Source: Spirogloea muscicola (Eukaryota; Streptophyta; Zygnematophyceae; Spirogloeales; Spirogloeaceae). Taken from it: a DNA stretch of 18,986 nt. This document shows positions 1 through 8,819 of the stretch, piece by piece; positions within the stretch are counted from its first letter, which is position 1, and each line of letters begins with the position of its first letter. The stretch lies in contig WELB01000371.1 of the NCBI GenBank assembly GCA_009602725.1, positions 17,110 through 36,095 on the forward strand, read 5' to 3'. Position numbers and translations under genes: made by a program. Below the pieces are notes generated by a model that did no database searches, was not told where the DNA came from, and worked only from the letters and a program-made list of their open reading frames with translations.

Positions 1-297
1 CGCCCACCCGCCCGCTTTGGTATGAGCAGAAGTGCTCGCCCATGTGTGCCGTTGTCCACTGCCGGCAGGCCGCGCCTTTGGCTTTCGGAGAGCCACGATC
101 TGTCGGGTTGGCTACTCACAGCCTTCGACCCCTTTCCTTCGTTCTTCAGCGCTCTCGGCCCCTGCGGACCTTGTAAACTCTTCTCGGGCGGGCTGTTCAC
201 AGCCCTTGCCCCATTTAGAAGAGCAAATTCTTCTTTGGCAGCTTTGCCAAAGCCACTTCCTCCGGCTCCTCAACGCCCTCTCATGGAAGCGTCTTTC
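1..297 (+). repeat. Retroelement 3' UTR debris, + orientation, with two hairpins
   Basis: No host gene is visible. The stretch carries two copies of the retroelement 3' UTR hairpin: a perfect 6-bp stem with a 4-nt loop at 190-205 (GGGCTG, TTCA, CAGCCC) and a weaker one near 104-123. The words around them (TTGCCCCATT, GAAGAGC) recur in the 3' UTRs at 1870-1920 and 16080-16210. Long open frames exist here but match nothing and look incidental. Confidence 0.55.
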
Positions 298-640
298 TCT
301 CCTCAGCTTAGCTTGTCAGGTATGTATGTGCTGACTCGAGGATATTTATTGTCCCCCTTGACCAGCTCATTGCCCCGTTACCAGGACTTAAGTATGGCTC
401 GATTTGGCCTCCCTATCAATTCATGCGCACCGCGCGCCTTCTCTCTGTGGCGGATGCCTCCGGGTTCTGAGGGACCTCGTTCTTTTGCTCTGGGTGGGTA
501 CAAGAGACTTACTTAGCCAGCTCATGGCCTCGTTATCAGGACTCTGCACGCTCGAGTTGGCCTCCAATAAGGTTTCATGCGCACCGCGCGCCTTTCTTCC
601 TTCTTCTTTCTTCCGCCCTCTATCTTATCTGATCTGCACT
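298..640 (+). repeat. Two overlapping retroelement 3' ends, subfamily with GCGCACCGCGCGCC tail
   Basis: The first copy begins with the CTCCTCAGCTTAGCTTGTCA word, reaches a degenerate LTRGY end near 332-352, then a UTR (GTCCCCCTTGACCAGCTC) ending in GCGCACCGCGCGCC near 440. A second UTR copy (about 505-605) repeats the TTAGCCAGCTC to GCGCACCGCGCGCC interval. The same arrangement recurs at 11130-11281 and 15110-15268, which sets the orientation. Confidence 0.65.
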
Positions 641-770
641 TGCTGACCAGAGGTTATTGAGGCGCCCACTCGCAGGTCTCATGAAGAGTAGTCTCGTGCT
701 TTTTGCGCAGTCGGCCTTCTCAGACCATGTCCATAGTGTGGGGCTGGCCTCTCACAGCCATTGCCGTATA
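641..770 (+). repeat. Retroelement 3' end with hairpin, + orientation
   Basis: GCTGACCAGAGGTTATTGAG at about 640-660 is a degenerate form of the coding end CTG-ACA-CGG-GGG-TAT-TGA seen at 10667-10684, and is followed by the shared GGCGCCC. A hairpin with 5-bp stem follows (GGCTG 742-746, CAGCC 755-759). Confidence 0.55.
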
Positions 771-779
771 TTGGAGGAG

Positions 780-999
780 GTATTTTTGTTCCTTGGCGCT
801 ACAGGTGGTGATAGCTCAGTGGTCGGCCAGCTCGCCAGACCTTGGACGCCCCGACGTAGGAAGAGCTCGCCCATAGAGGAGAGGGGCTGGCAAAGCCAAC
901 CCAAAAGAATGGACAATGTCCAAAGCCAAAGAAAGAAGTGCCGAAAAAGGACCACACTACAAAGCACGAGACAGTGCAGAGGAAGCTTCAGATGGATGC
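780..999 (-). repeat. 3' UTR of the adjacent - strand retroelement copy
   Basis: Read on the - strand, this follows directly after the stop codon at 1002-1000. It holds the hairpin arms at 885-890 and 896-901 (one arm CCAACC, so one mismatch) and the word GGACATTGTCCATTCTTTTG. The same UTR appears on the + strand at 8930-9030, so the two are a UTR pair in opposite orientations. Confidence 0.6.
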
Positions 1000-1814
1000 T
1001 CAGTATCCACGTGTGAGCAACAGCAAATCAGAGTAAATCGAAGCAGGAAAAGCGGCACTCTGCCGAGACCCGGAAGCAGCAGCCATAGCACGGCCAGCGC
1101 GTGCGTGGACCGCATGAGCCAAAAAACGCTGTAGCGAGACTGCCAGCCTCGTCCGAAAGACCTGCGCGAGGGAGCCGGCAGCATGGAAGCCTGGCGAACA
1201 CGGCCGCCGCTCGATGGCCTCCCGGGCAAGCCGCTGGAGGAGATCCAACCAGCCACTGCCGAAGGCCCCGTGTACGTCATTGGCCAGTGCCGCGAAGGCA
1301 TCGCCTGGAGGGTGGTCAGAGTACTTGCGCTCCTCAATCCGAGCCGCCAAAGCAACCGCGTGCCCGACGAGCGTCGCCGACTGCGCGGGGTGGGCCGAAT
1401 CAACACAATCTGCAGTCACCACATACATCAGCGATGATACGCGGACCTCCTCCGGGCGGGATGGCAAACGAGGTCCGCGCGGCGGGTGTGAAGCTGTCCG
1501 TCAGCGCCCCGCAGGATGGGCATGATCGTCGAGTTCTCCACTGCCACCTTGTAGCCGGCCTCCACGAACACACCCTGCATGGCGTCTCGCAGGAGGTCGT
1601 GTGAACCTGTCCGCTCGCCCCCGTGCGCGCAGCGGAGCATGTGGGCCGCCAGCGCCGCAGCTTCATCGTGGCGGGCACCGCACTCGCACTGTTGGACCCC
1701 GACGTAGGAGCGGGGCGAGCCGTCGCTCATCGTGCGCGTACGGCACGCGCGCCCTCGAGCAGAGCACACTTTACGGCAGTGGCTGTGAGACCCTCGAATG
1801 CTTTCCACGATCAT
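1000..1814 (-). pseudogene. Retroelement endonuclease-region pseudogene (frameshifted, 5'-truncated)
   Basis: Two overlapping - strand frames (1814-1428 and 1467-1000) together cover the C-terminal part of the non-LTR retrotransposon protein. In order they show a zinc-binding segment (CECG, then HMLRC and ERTGSH), the RDAM helix, a nuclease-like block (HTRRADLV), then KYSDHPPGDAF, the AGSLAQVFRTRLAVSLQR segment and a terminal LLLTRGY-stop. It aligns along its length with the better copy at 2045-2922. The frame changes at about 1428-1467. The aspartate of the nuclease block (LMDVV in the other copy) is tyrosine here (LMYVV), so this copy should be catalytically dead even apart from the frameshift. 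The RT part is absent, as expected for 5' truncation during target-primed reverse transcription. Confidence 0.8.
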
Positions 1815-1869
1815 TCAGGTGGCGACGGGGACGGCGGCGCCGCCATCGGATTCGCGCGAGGGGCTCCCG

Positions 1870-2044
1870 AAGAAGAAGTGGCTCTCCCGATGGGGGCAAG
1901 GGCTGTGAAAAGCCAGCCCGGAAAGTGACAGTGACAGAGCTTCGAAGAGGCCAAGTGACAGAAATGCGGCTGCTAATATTTAAGAACCGGCTGTAAACTG
2001 CCAGCCAGATGCATACAGGTATTCATGACGGAGCCGAAGCGCCC
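1870..2044 (-). repeat. 3' UTR of the main retroelement copy
   Basis: On the - strand this follows the stop of the nuclease frame. It contains CTGTATGCATCTGGCTGGCA, shared with the + strand copy at about 10725-10745, and the hairpin at 1900-1919 (6-bp arms GGGCTG and CAGCCC, 8-nt loop). It abuts the truncated 5' side of the copy at 1000-1814, so two elements lie head to tail. Confidence 0.7.
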
Positions 2045-2922
2045 TCAATACCCCCGTGTCAGTAGGAAGTCAGATGAGCTGAGGGGAGGAAGAGCAACCC
2101 CGCTGCGCAAACCAGAGGCTGCTGCAAGGGCGCGACCAGCCCGGTGATGCAAAGCAATCGCCTGGGACCGCTGTAGGCACATAGATAAATGCATTCGGTA
2201 GCAGGAAACAAGACCCAAAGGCACACAGCCACCGGGAAGGGCTGCACCATGTTTCCGGCGCCGCTGGTCAGCTTGAGAGGCCAGCAGCGAAAGTAACGAG
2301 GACCACCGACCCCCGTAACACCCATGGATGTCCATGGCCAGGGGGTAAAAGGTGTCACCCGCCGGGTGGTCCTTGTACTTGTGCAACTTCTTCTGTTCGG
2401 CCACCTTCACGGCGTAGCCGGTCTCAGAAGTAATGGGCCCGATCGTCCGAAAGCTGTCGGTTAGGACGACGTCCATGAGGAGCCGCTTGCCACCTCCCAG
2501 GGGGACGCCAACCAGATCGACACGCCTCGTCCGAGGGACCCCGTTGCGGAGTTGGATGGGCATCACCCCGGTGCTCTCCAACGCCACCTGGTATCCCGCC
2601 TCCTTGACGATGCCATACATGGCGTCACGTAGGAGGTTGTGGGAGCCCGTGCGCTCACTGCCTCTGGCACACCTGAGCATGTGGTCACCCATGAGCAATG
2701 CATCGTGCTCAATAAGCCCACATTCAGACTGTGTCACCCCTGCCAAGCACAGGGATGGCAAGCCAAGGCGGCGGCGCACAGCATCGCAATCCAAAGCATT
2801 TTCCATCCGCAAGCGCGCATGCAAAGGCAAAGCGCGGAGCCACTCAGACGCTCCCAGAGACGAAACAGATAGGAGCCGAGCCTGGCCTCGAGCATCACCT
2901 TGGAGGAGACTCCGGAGATGCT
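2045..2922 (-). pseudogene. Non-LTR retrotransposon C-terminal region: zinc-binding and PD-(D/E)XK-like endonuclease
   Basis: The frame is open from the stop at 2047-2045 back through about 2922. The in-frame start at 2830 is not a real start: coding continues upstream in the same frame (LEHLRSLLQGDARG), joining the RT frame after a shift. Visible in order are a Cys/His segment (SECG, GDHMLRC, ERTGSH), the RDAM helix, TRRVDLVGVPLGGGKRLLMD with DVVLTDS as the likely nuclease core, KYKDHPAGDTF, the CYRMHLSMCLQRSQAIALHH segment and terminal LLTRGY. This order (Cys/His motif then PD-(D/E)XK nuclease after an RT) is known from the R2/NeSL/HERO-type, restriction-like-endonuclease retrotransposons. 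The role would be nicking of target DNA. The first cysteine of the CxC pair is serine here, while the copy at 1428-1814 keeps both. I cannot assign the clade. Confidence 0.8.
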
Positions 2923-4066
2923 CTAGTGGTTGCTCGTCTGCAGCACGGGAAACCGCGATTGAGCCTTAACATCAGAAACGTAAGCCCAGGCAGCAAAATC
3001 AACAGGCTCATTCACCAGAGGCGGGTATGCGTCGAAGAGGTCCTGTTGGCATGCTTTGAGAGTCACTTGGAAAGGCAGACTCCCCTGAACTATGTTACTG
3101 ATGTGAGGCGCCAATATACGTTGTTGCTCAAGGAGGAATCGTCCAGATATGGACGAAGCCACTTGAGCCCAGCAGCTAAGGTACGCTGGTCTGCATAAGC
3201 GGACCAAGGAACGACAACCAAGCCCACCGTGGCCTATGGGCAGCGTATATTGCACCAGTGCTGCTGGAGACTGCTCTAGGAGTGGGTGAGCAATCAGATC
3301 AGCAAGGCATTGCTGAAGCTTGACATCAATGGATGCATAGATAGCATCCAAGCTGACCGACGGTGGGACCGTACGCAGGAGGTAGCACGGCCGCTGTGCC
3401 ACACTCCTGGTCAAAATGGCCACTGCCAACTGAGAGTCTCCAAGGCTGGGGAGCTCTGGCAGGACCTGCATGTATCCTTGAAGACGAGCAAGGACAGCAC
3501 CCTCCGAGAAAGACGGGTCCCATAGTGGCACTCCCAAGATCCTCAAGCCGCCCTCTGGAGTCTGACAAGATGTCGGCAACCAGGGGAGACGGAAAAGAGG
3601 GATGCCAATGGGGGACCAGGCAGAGCACTTAGCCGGATTGACCCCAAGCCCGATAAGCTGGAGCTGGTGCTGAAGCGTGCCGAAAGCTCGCAGCACCTCC
3701 TTTGGGGGGCCAAGGAGCGTGGTATCATCCGCATAGCTCGGGAGGAGAACGCCAGGGTGAGCGCTCGCCGTGTTGCGCAAAGCACGGTGATGCGCCAGAG
3801 CGAAGAGGAAACCACCCATTGGATCACCTTGGCGTGTCCCCGTCTTTGACTGCAGAACAGCCAAAGAAGTCCCTGCCCCCCACAACAATGCAGATGGCGA
3901 GCCATACATGCAGCGGAAGTGAGGGAGGAGGGTGGGAAAGTACTGCCTTAGCTCCTCGGCAATAACCTGCCGACCCCCGGAGTTGAAGGCGTTCTGTACG
4001 TCCACGCTCAAGGCCAGCCAATGGGGGTTGACATCCAGTGCCGCTCGTACCGTGACGGAGGGGCTT
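2923..4066 (-). pseudogene. Reverse transcriptase domain of a non-LTR retrotransposon (5'-truncated)
   Basis: The - strand frame contains the RT palm motifs: motif A (SVDVQNAFN, Asp codon at 4002-4000), motif B region (TGTRQGDPMGGFLFALAHH), and the catalytic YADD box at 3735-3724 (PSYADDTTLLG). These are followed by thumb-like sequence (GLGVNPAKCSAW, LRILGVPLWDP, GHGGLGCRSL). RQGDP and YADD are typical of non-LTR retrotransposons. The fingers region upstream of about 4066 is missing, where the frame runs into GC-rich sequence and then antisense of the neighbouring TBL gene. That N-terminal half of the open frame is fortuitous. The frame stops at 2923-2925 (NH-stop), and the continuing nuclease region lies in another frame immediately downstream, so a 1-nt deletion or 2-nt insertion separates them. 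The copy is inactive as it stands. Confidence 0.85.
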
Positions 4067-4069
4067 GAA

Positions 4070-4230
4070 GTGCCAACCCGAGCGCCGGGCGCTGGCCCGC
4101 GCCGACAAGCGCCGGCCCGCGCCGGCTCCGGGTGCCGTGTCCCGGCTACCGCGGCAGCCCGAGCGCCGGCCCGCGCCGCCCGGCGCCGCCCCAGGTGTCT
4201 GGTCCCGGCCGCCGGGTNCGTGCTCAGGTA
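4070..4230. other. GC-rich low-complexity stretch with an N at 4218
   Basis: The stretch is nearly all G and C, with repeated GCGCCGG and GGCCCGCGCC words, and one undetermined base. It joins the truncated 5' side of the RT copy to an unrelated tail fragment. No gene is visible. It may be a real CG-rich insert or a poorly assembled junction. Confidence 0.5.
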
Positions 4231-4393
4231 ATGCTTTGCACCAGAGAGCTGGGCGAGCTCTTTCAATGGGGCAAGGACTTGAAAAGCAAGCCCGAAAAGA
4301 CTGACAAGGGTCGAAGGGGCAATTGAAAGCGCTGCCTCAGAACTGGCCGCTCTTCCAACATCGGCACCCGCACTCGTCTTCTTGCTGCCCCGA
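4231..4393. repeat. Retroelement tail fragments immediately upstream of TBL-A
   Basis: 4231-4330 holds an imperfect antisense hairpin (around 4264-4284) like that of the 3' UTRs. 4345-4393 resembles the + strand UTR at 10868-10919 (CCGCTCTTCCAA, then CTTGCTGCCCCGA). Because both TBL copies have this flank, it was probably there before the gene was duplicated, and it may form part of their 5' flank. Confidence 0.5.
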
Positions 4394-4426
4394 TCGGACA
4401 CCCGGCCGCGCCGCCTGCCTCTGCCC

Positions 4427-6915
4427 ATGGCGCCCGCGCTGCAGGAGCTGGCGACGGCGCTGTGCGTCCTGGCGGCGGCCCTGCTCAGCTGGCACGGCGG
4501 CCGCAGCCTCCCGTCTGGCTCGCCGGCCCATGTGCTCGGCTTTGCGCCCCGCCGCGGGGGCGGCAGCTTTGAAGCCGAGGCCAGCCTTGCCGGCCGCCGG
4601 CGGCTGCTGTACATGGACGACGGGGTAACTGACCACCACATGGACTCCACCTCCATGGACGGCTTGGGGGCCACTGTCCCGGACCTGCACGGGCCATTTT
4701 ACTGGGCGTCTGTGTACCAGCGCAAGGGATCGCCGATCATCAGCCGCAGCGGGTGGCGCCGCGATCCTGACGTCCAGCCGCAGGCCTTTGTGCACCTCGA
4801 TGGCACCGCCACCTACACTGCCGGAGACCTTGCGCGAGTGAGTTTCCGATGCCGCCGGCAGCACGCTTCATTGGGCCAGTAGTTCTTTCGGCGGTGTGTG
4901 GCCATTTGCCTACACTTGGCCTGCAATCGAGGTGCTCGCGCTGGGCTGCTGTTGCTCGACTGTACGACCCACGCAAGTCTGCCGGCTGATTTGGATGCCT
5001 CCTCTTCCTGCTTGCTCGGCCCCCGCTTCGCTCCCCGTTGCTCGCAGTTGCTGGCAGGCAAAAGGGTGACAGTAATAGGCGACAGTCTGAGCAACCAGGT
5101 GGAAGAGCTTCTGATTCTCTCCTTGCAGCGCCAAGGCTACGAGGACTACATCACCCAGTTGCCCCGCAGGTCGGGCGCGCCTCACACCTCCAATTGTCCA
5201 TCCTACCCTCCACTGCGAGACTCTCTTGAACTCGCTCGTGCTCTTGTCCACTTTGGAAAAAGCCCCTCTTCTCGACGACTTGCTGCAACTCCAAGCCTGC
5301 GCCATCGGATACTTCAAATTCTCGGCAGCGCTGTCTGTGTGTTGTTGACTGCATGCCTTGCTTGCCTCAGATTGGCTGCTTCTTTCCATCTTAGGAAATA
5401 AGATCCAGCTGCCGTCCTCAGGCCATCAGCAATGCCACACAAAATAGAGTTCAGACGTGAGTTTCTAGGAGTCAATGAGATTATGATGAGATTATGGTAG
5501 ACTGCAACGAATTGCCTGCTACTTATGTGTTGCAGATACAGTTGCAACGGCACCTTACACAGCACAATGGAAGAGCTTGAGCAGAATTTTTATTACACGG
5601 CACCTGACGATGCCGACTTCTGGCCGAGAAAGAAGTTGCTTGACAAGCAATGTGAGACTGTCCTGGACTCCTTTGTCATTGGAGGCCCTTTCAAGAACAT
5701 GACATGGACATACTACAAAGGTGGGTCTATGTGATGAGTCTCCTGTGCAGGAAGTCAATCACAACACCTTGAGCAAAACAATAACGACAAGCTTGTAACC
5801 ATCTTCACACCGACGCCAGCATTCAGCAGCGTTCAGCAGGCTGGAGATTTCTTAGCTGTAGGATGAATGGACAGGCCGTGGGCTGCCACTGCAGCTTACA
5901 TGCTCTACGAGCAGGACGGAGAGAAGGTTGCGACCTACATACTTTGGCCAGGGATGCTGGACCACCTCTTCAATAATAGCGATATCGTGAGGAGCAGCAA
6001 CCTGCTTATGCTACTACTGCAGGATCTGACCTGCGGATGAGATCTGCATATACAGCTAATTATAGCCTGGCTTACAATAGTCGTTAAAGTCGTCAGAAAT
6101 TTTCAGCATATCTGTCGATCTTGGCGGCTTGTTGCCAGAAGGGAGCCAGCCATTGTGTCAGATACAGGATAGCTCCAATGTTGCTCACAAGCGTCAAGCA
6201 ACAATGACAAGCTGGACCCTGTGACTTGTATGTACAGGTGATTGCAAATTTTGGTGTTCATTACCGAATGAACGAGTGGGAAGACAGGCTTACATACACC
6301 TACAGTGTCCTTGCTGAGCGGATGGAAGCCTTTAACAAGCATTCAGGCAAGCTTGACTTTTTCAGACAGACCTTACCACAACATTTCTACAGCAAAGGAG
6401 GGTCGGGGCAGTACAAATCAAATGCAAAGCTTCGTACAGATCTAGAGCCGGAGTTTGCCACCTGCCATTATGCTGACAACATCAACATGCAGGTTGGCAC
6501 AGGCACCGCATGTCGTTCGGCTTGAAATCTGTTGCTGTGTGACTTCTCAGAAGAGAAGCAGTTGAAAGAGATAGCACACAAATCGTTCGTGTAGTAGGTG
6601 GCAATATGGCAGCTCTGTGCAGCCGCGACAGCTAATACTGGCCTGACACCAGTTTCAAGTCTGCAGCTTTGGAGGCATCGCCTGATGCAGGAAGCAGCCA
6701 AGCCCAGGGGTCTGGCCATAATGCCAGTCTTCTGGGAGATGGACAAACCAGAGTTTCACGTGAACACATTGCCAGCTCCTTCATTTCGGGATTGCACACA
6801 CTTTGCCTCAGTCCCGGACTGGTGGATTCCCGTCTATGATTCCATGTACCGCACAGCTGCTACAGAGCTTTGCAAGAAGGGTGAGGTTGACAGGTCATAC
6901 TGTTTAGGCTTCTGA
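4427..6915 (+). CDS. TBL/PC-esterase-like SGNH protein, copy A (six exons)
   Basis: Exons are 4427-4837, 5048-5169, 5536-5720, 5895-5986, 6238-6492 and 6667-6915, with GT-AG introns; phases join without a stop to give 437 aa. The start ATG is the one conserved in copy B. Residues about 6-24 are hydrophobic (LATALCVLAAALL), so a signal peptide or signal anchor is likely. VTVIGDSLSNQ at 144-154 holds the predicted nucleophile Ser150 in a GDSL block. NFGVHY (274-279) fits a later SGNH block. RDCTHF holds Asp397 and His400 as the DxxH pair. Plant trichome-birefringence-like (TBL) proteins of this family O-acetylate cell-wall polysaccharides in the Golgi; relatives are esterases. I infer a surface or wall-polymer acyl transferase or esterase, substrate unknown. 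A 17-residue stretch after DDGVTD, rich in Met, Asp, Ser and Gly, is absent from copy B. Confidence 0.85.
4838..6666 (+). other. Introns of TBL-A
   Basis: Five introns: 4838-5047, 5170-5535, 5721-5894, 5987-6237 and 6493-6666. Donors are GTGAGT, GTCGGG, GTGGGT, GTGAGG and GTTGGC; acceptors are CGCAG, TGCAG, TGCAG, TACAG and TGCAG. Phases are 0, 2, 1, 0, 0, the same as in copy B. Reading through the first donor would stop at 4880-4882. Confidence 0.8.
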
Positions 6916-7352
6916 CATACCCGCAAGGGATTGTCATATTGGCAGCAGATTCACTTCCAGCAATTAGGCTCTGGAGGTCAGCAGATCTAGTCTGCTGTTA
7001 AAATAAGTAGTCAACAAGAGACATTGAAGGGCATGTATAGAAAATTGTGGCAGGTTTGCACACAAGAACCGCCCACAGTACAGTGGTGCCTGCAGGGTCC
7101 GAAGAACATACAAGGTAACAAGCACCTGAGATCTACCACATGTTTGGCATCGTTTCTCACGTCGTCACCAGCATTGCAGCACTGAAGCCTACATGCTGAA
7201 GCCGATACTAGTATCAAAGTCGACCATCTGATAGTGAAGTAGGTCTCACCATTTGTTACCACACGTGGTCTTAGTAGACACGATGCGAACTCCAGAAGTG
7301 CCTACCAGATTACGGAGAGGTTGTGACAATAAAGAGAAGGAATTTGTGCAAG
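6916..7352 (+). other. TBL-A downstream flank (3' UTR region)
   Basis: This flank aligns with 13815-14245 downstream of TBL-B (shared words GAGGTCAGCAGATCT, GTCAACAAGAGACATTGAAG, GCAGCACTGAAGCCTACATG). No coding frame is conserved between the two copies, so it is most likely 3' UTR and spacer. No clear polyadenylation signal is shared. Confidence 0.6.
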
Positions 7353-7699
7353 TTAGTTTTAGCAGCTATTTGGCATTGGTTTATTGGGTCCTTGAAGTTT
7401 CGTGATTGGAAGTACCAATCATCTTCGAAATGCTTTTGTGATATTGTTTGGTGTACTGCGCTTTGCTTCTGCGGCGTTTTGCGCACCTGGTCTATTTGGC
7501 CCTGCTGGAATATGGGTATCTGATCCTTATGGGTAAACGGTAGAGTACAAGGCGTTGCTCCAGCTTGGGGAGCTGAAGGTTTCGATCCATTTCATCCTGG
7601 CGGTACTGCATCACATCACATTGCAGCAGGCATTTTAAAAATTCTTGCAGGATTGTTTCACTGAAGTGTAAGTCCTCCTCGACGTCTTTATAAAGGCCT
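7353..7699 (+). pseudogene. psbB: Plastid psbB (CP47) fragment inserted in nuclear DNA (NUPT)
   Basis: Translated in pieces, the stretch gives LVLAAIWHWF, then after indels [55 protein letters not shown], a stop, and SVSPPRRLYKG. This follows the order of CP47, the photosystem II core antenna protein, over roughly residues 107-229 of about 508 (position estimated from memory). Several frameshifts and a stop show it is not functional. It is absent from the corresponding place in unit B (GTGCAAG then TCTT then GCAGCACC at about 14245), so it entered after the duplication or was lost from B. No target-site duplication is seen, in keeping with capture during double-strand-break repair. Confidence 0.88.
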
Positions 7700-7955
7700 G
7701 CAGCACCAGATGCATAATAGCTGTTTCCTGGAATAACCTCACAATGGATTGTTCAGCAAGCAGACAACAATACTATGTTGGCACAATCCTAATTCACCTT
7801 CACACAAGGAGAGCTTGATGTGGAGCTCTTTCGCTAACAAATCTCAGTCGAGTCTTTAAGAGAATTGTATACCACATCAGTCCTTGCTCTGCTCTATGTA
7901 CAGGAAGAGCACAAATAGCTAAGAGCAAGCGCATCATCCAATGTCACAATGCCTG
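7700..7955 (+). other. End of duplicated downstream flank of unit A
   Basis: Resumes the alignment with unit B at GCAGCACCAGATGCAT and continues through GAGCTC(T/C)TTCGCT and TTGTATACCACATCAGTCC to CGCATCATCCAATGTCA. No gene was recognised. Confidence 0.6.
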
Positions 7956-8139
7956 TTAACACAGGAGCAACGACTCATAATTGCTGCCATTACATACTGA
8001 CTTGCGAATAGTTACCAGCGGCTATGCAAAGCAAAGTCGCTCTGGTCTAGAAGGGTCAAGGAGTCCAGAGCACAGCTGGAGAGGGAATAGTGCCCAAGAG
8101 TGACACATACAATGTCGGACAGGCTAGTCCGTGGAGCTA
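7956..8139. other. Spacer without recognised features
   Basis: Beyond the end of the duplicated unit I see no coding signal, repeat or RNA gene here. Confidence 0.4.
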
Positions 8140-8245
8140 AGCGTAGGATTCCGTGGAACAGGACGACTGATGAAGTGCAGAGGCCTGCGAGCACTGCAAG
8201 CTCAGCTTGAGCCGCATCCTGTAGCCCGAAAGAAGGACCTGTGAG
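8140..8245 (-). pseudogene. Retroelement C-terminal fragment
   Basis: The - strand frame reads GYRMRLKLSLQCSQASALHQ, matching the CYRMHLSMCLQRSQAIALHH segment of the nuclease-region copy at 2045-2922. The frame then departs and stops. The sequence to the right (8246-8500, - strand) remains open and has a CVCGQ motif that could be a further decayed part, but I am unsure. Confidence 0.6.
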
Positions 8246-8518
8246 ACACTGTAGTGCCCCGAGCTGCCCCTCTCACAACGGCGGCGCACGTCTAACTTGC
8301 TGAGCAAGACGCTGCAGGTGAGAGGAGCATACAAGAGCACAGAGCATCGGCTTTCCGGGGGCTGGCCACAAACACACTCTACCTCCAAAGGAAAGGAACT
8401 TCGCCACGTACAGGCTCGCGCTCTGCTCCTGCTCAAGCCCACGCCCTGCAGGCGCCCCATCCCTGCGTCGTAGCGGCCACCGGCCATCAGCTCTGCTCGC
8501 TCGCTCTGCGAGCCCAGA

Positions 8519-8722
8519 AAAGAAAGCGCGGCCAGATTGACTGGTGGCTGTGAGAGGCTAGCCCAAAGAGATGGACAAGGTCTGAAGGAGCCGGATTGCT
8601 AGATGCTAAGACAACAGCAAGAGGATTCTTAGTAACCTCTAGTCAGGGGACTCTCAGTAACCTCTAGTCAGAAGATGCAAGTCGGAGTAGCTAGCAGGCG
8701 GATAACTGTCGCCTAGAGCGGC
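8519..8722 (-). mobile_element. 5'-truncated retroelement 3' end (copy 1 of the AAAGCGCGG-tail subfamily)
   Basis: On the - strand the coding end reads YPPASYSDLHLLTRGY-stop (stop codon 8656-8654), then a 3' UTR with the hairpin GGCTG...CAGCC (one mismatch) around 8547-8565, ending in GGCCGCGCTTTCT at 8521. The AGTAACCTCTAGTCAG segment is duplicated in tandem (about 8631 and 8656 on the + strand), so the coding end is present twice. The last bases match those of the copies at 9887, 15528 and 18763, marking a fixed 3' terminus. Confidence 0.75.
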
Positions 8723-8819
8723 CACTCAGAGTGCAGCTCGACCGGGCCGACGACAACCACGGCACCTTATTGTTAGCGCCGATGGCGCTGCTTCATAGCT
8801 TGGCCCCTTCGAACCTGGT

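Larger units (their letters stand above)
4345..7955 (+). repeat. Segmental duplication unit A (TBL-A with flanks)
   Basis: This unit aligns with 10865-14492 from the upstream CCGCTCTTCCAA word, through all six exons and five introns, to the downstream CGCATCATCCAATGTCA word. The main length differences are a 347-bp plastid-DNA insert in A (7353-7699), a 51-nt exon-1 insertion in A, and retroelement insertions of 362 bp and about 39 bp upstream of the start codon in B. Confidence 0.85.

Noticed and set aside
22-646. Open + strand frames at the left end as host genes
   Set aside because: They overlap each other in several frames, have Ser/Pro/Arg/Leu-rich composition and cover retroelement UTR copies and degenerate ends.
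4067-4674. N-terminal half of the long - strand frame leading into the RT
   Set aside because: It is antisense to TBL-A exon 1 and passes through the GC-rich block with the N. It has no RT-like content and is open only because of composition.
8519-8722. tRNA-derived SINE with pol III boxes in the GGCCGCGCTTTCT subfamily
   Set aside because: Weak box-like words can be picked out, but the - strand coding end SYSDLHLLTRGY shows these are ends of the autonomous element rather than a tRNA-headed SINE.
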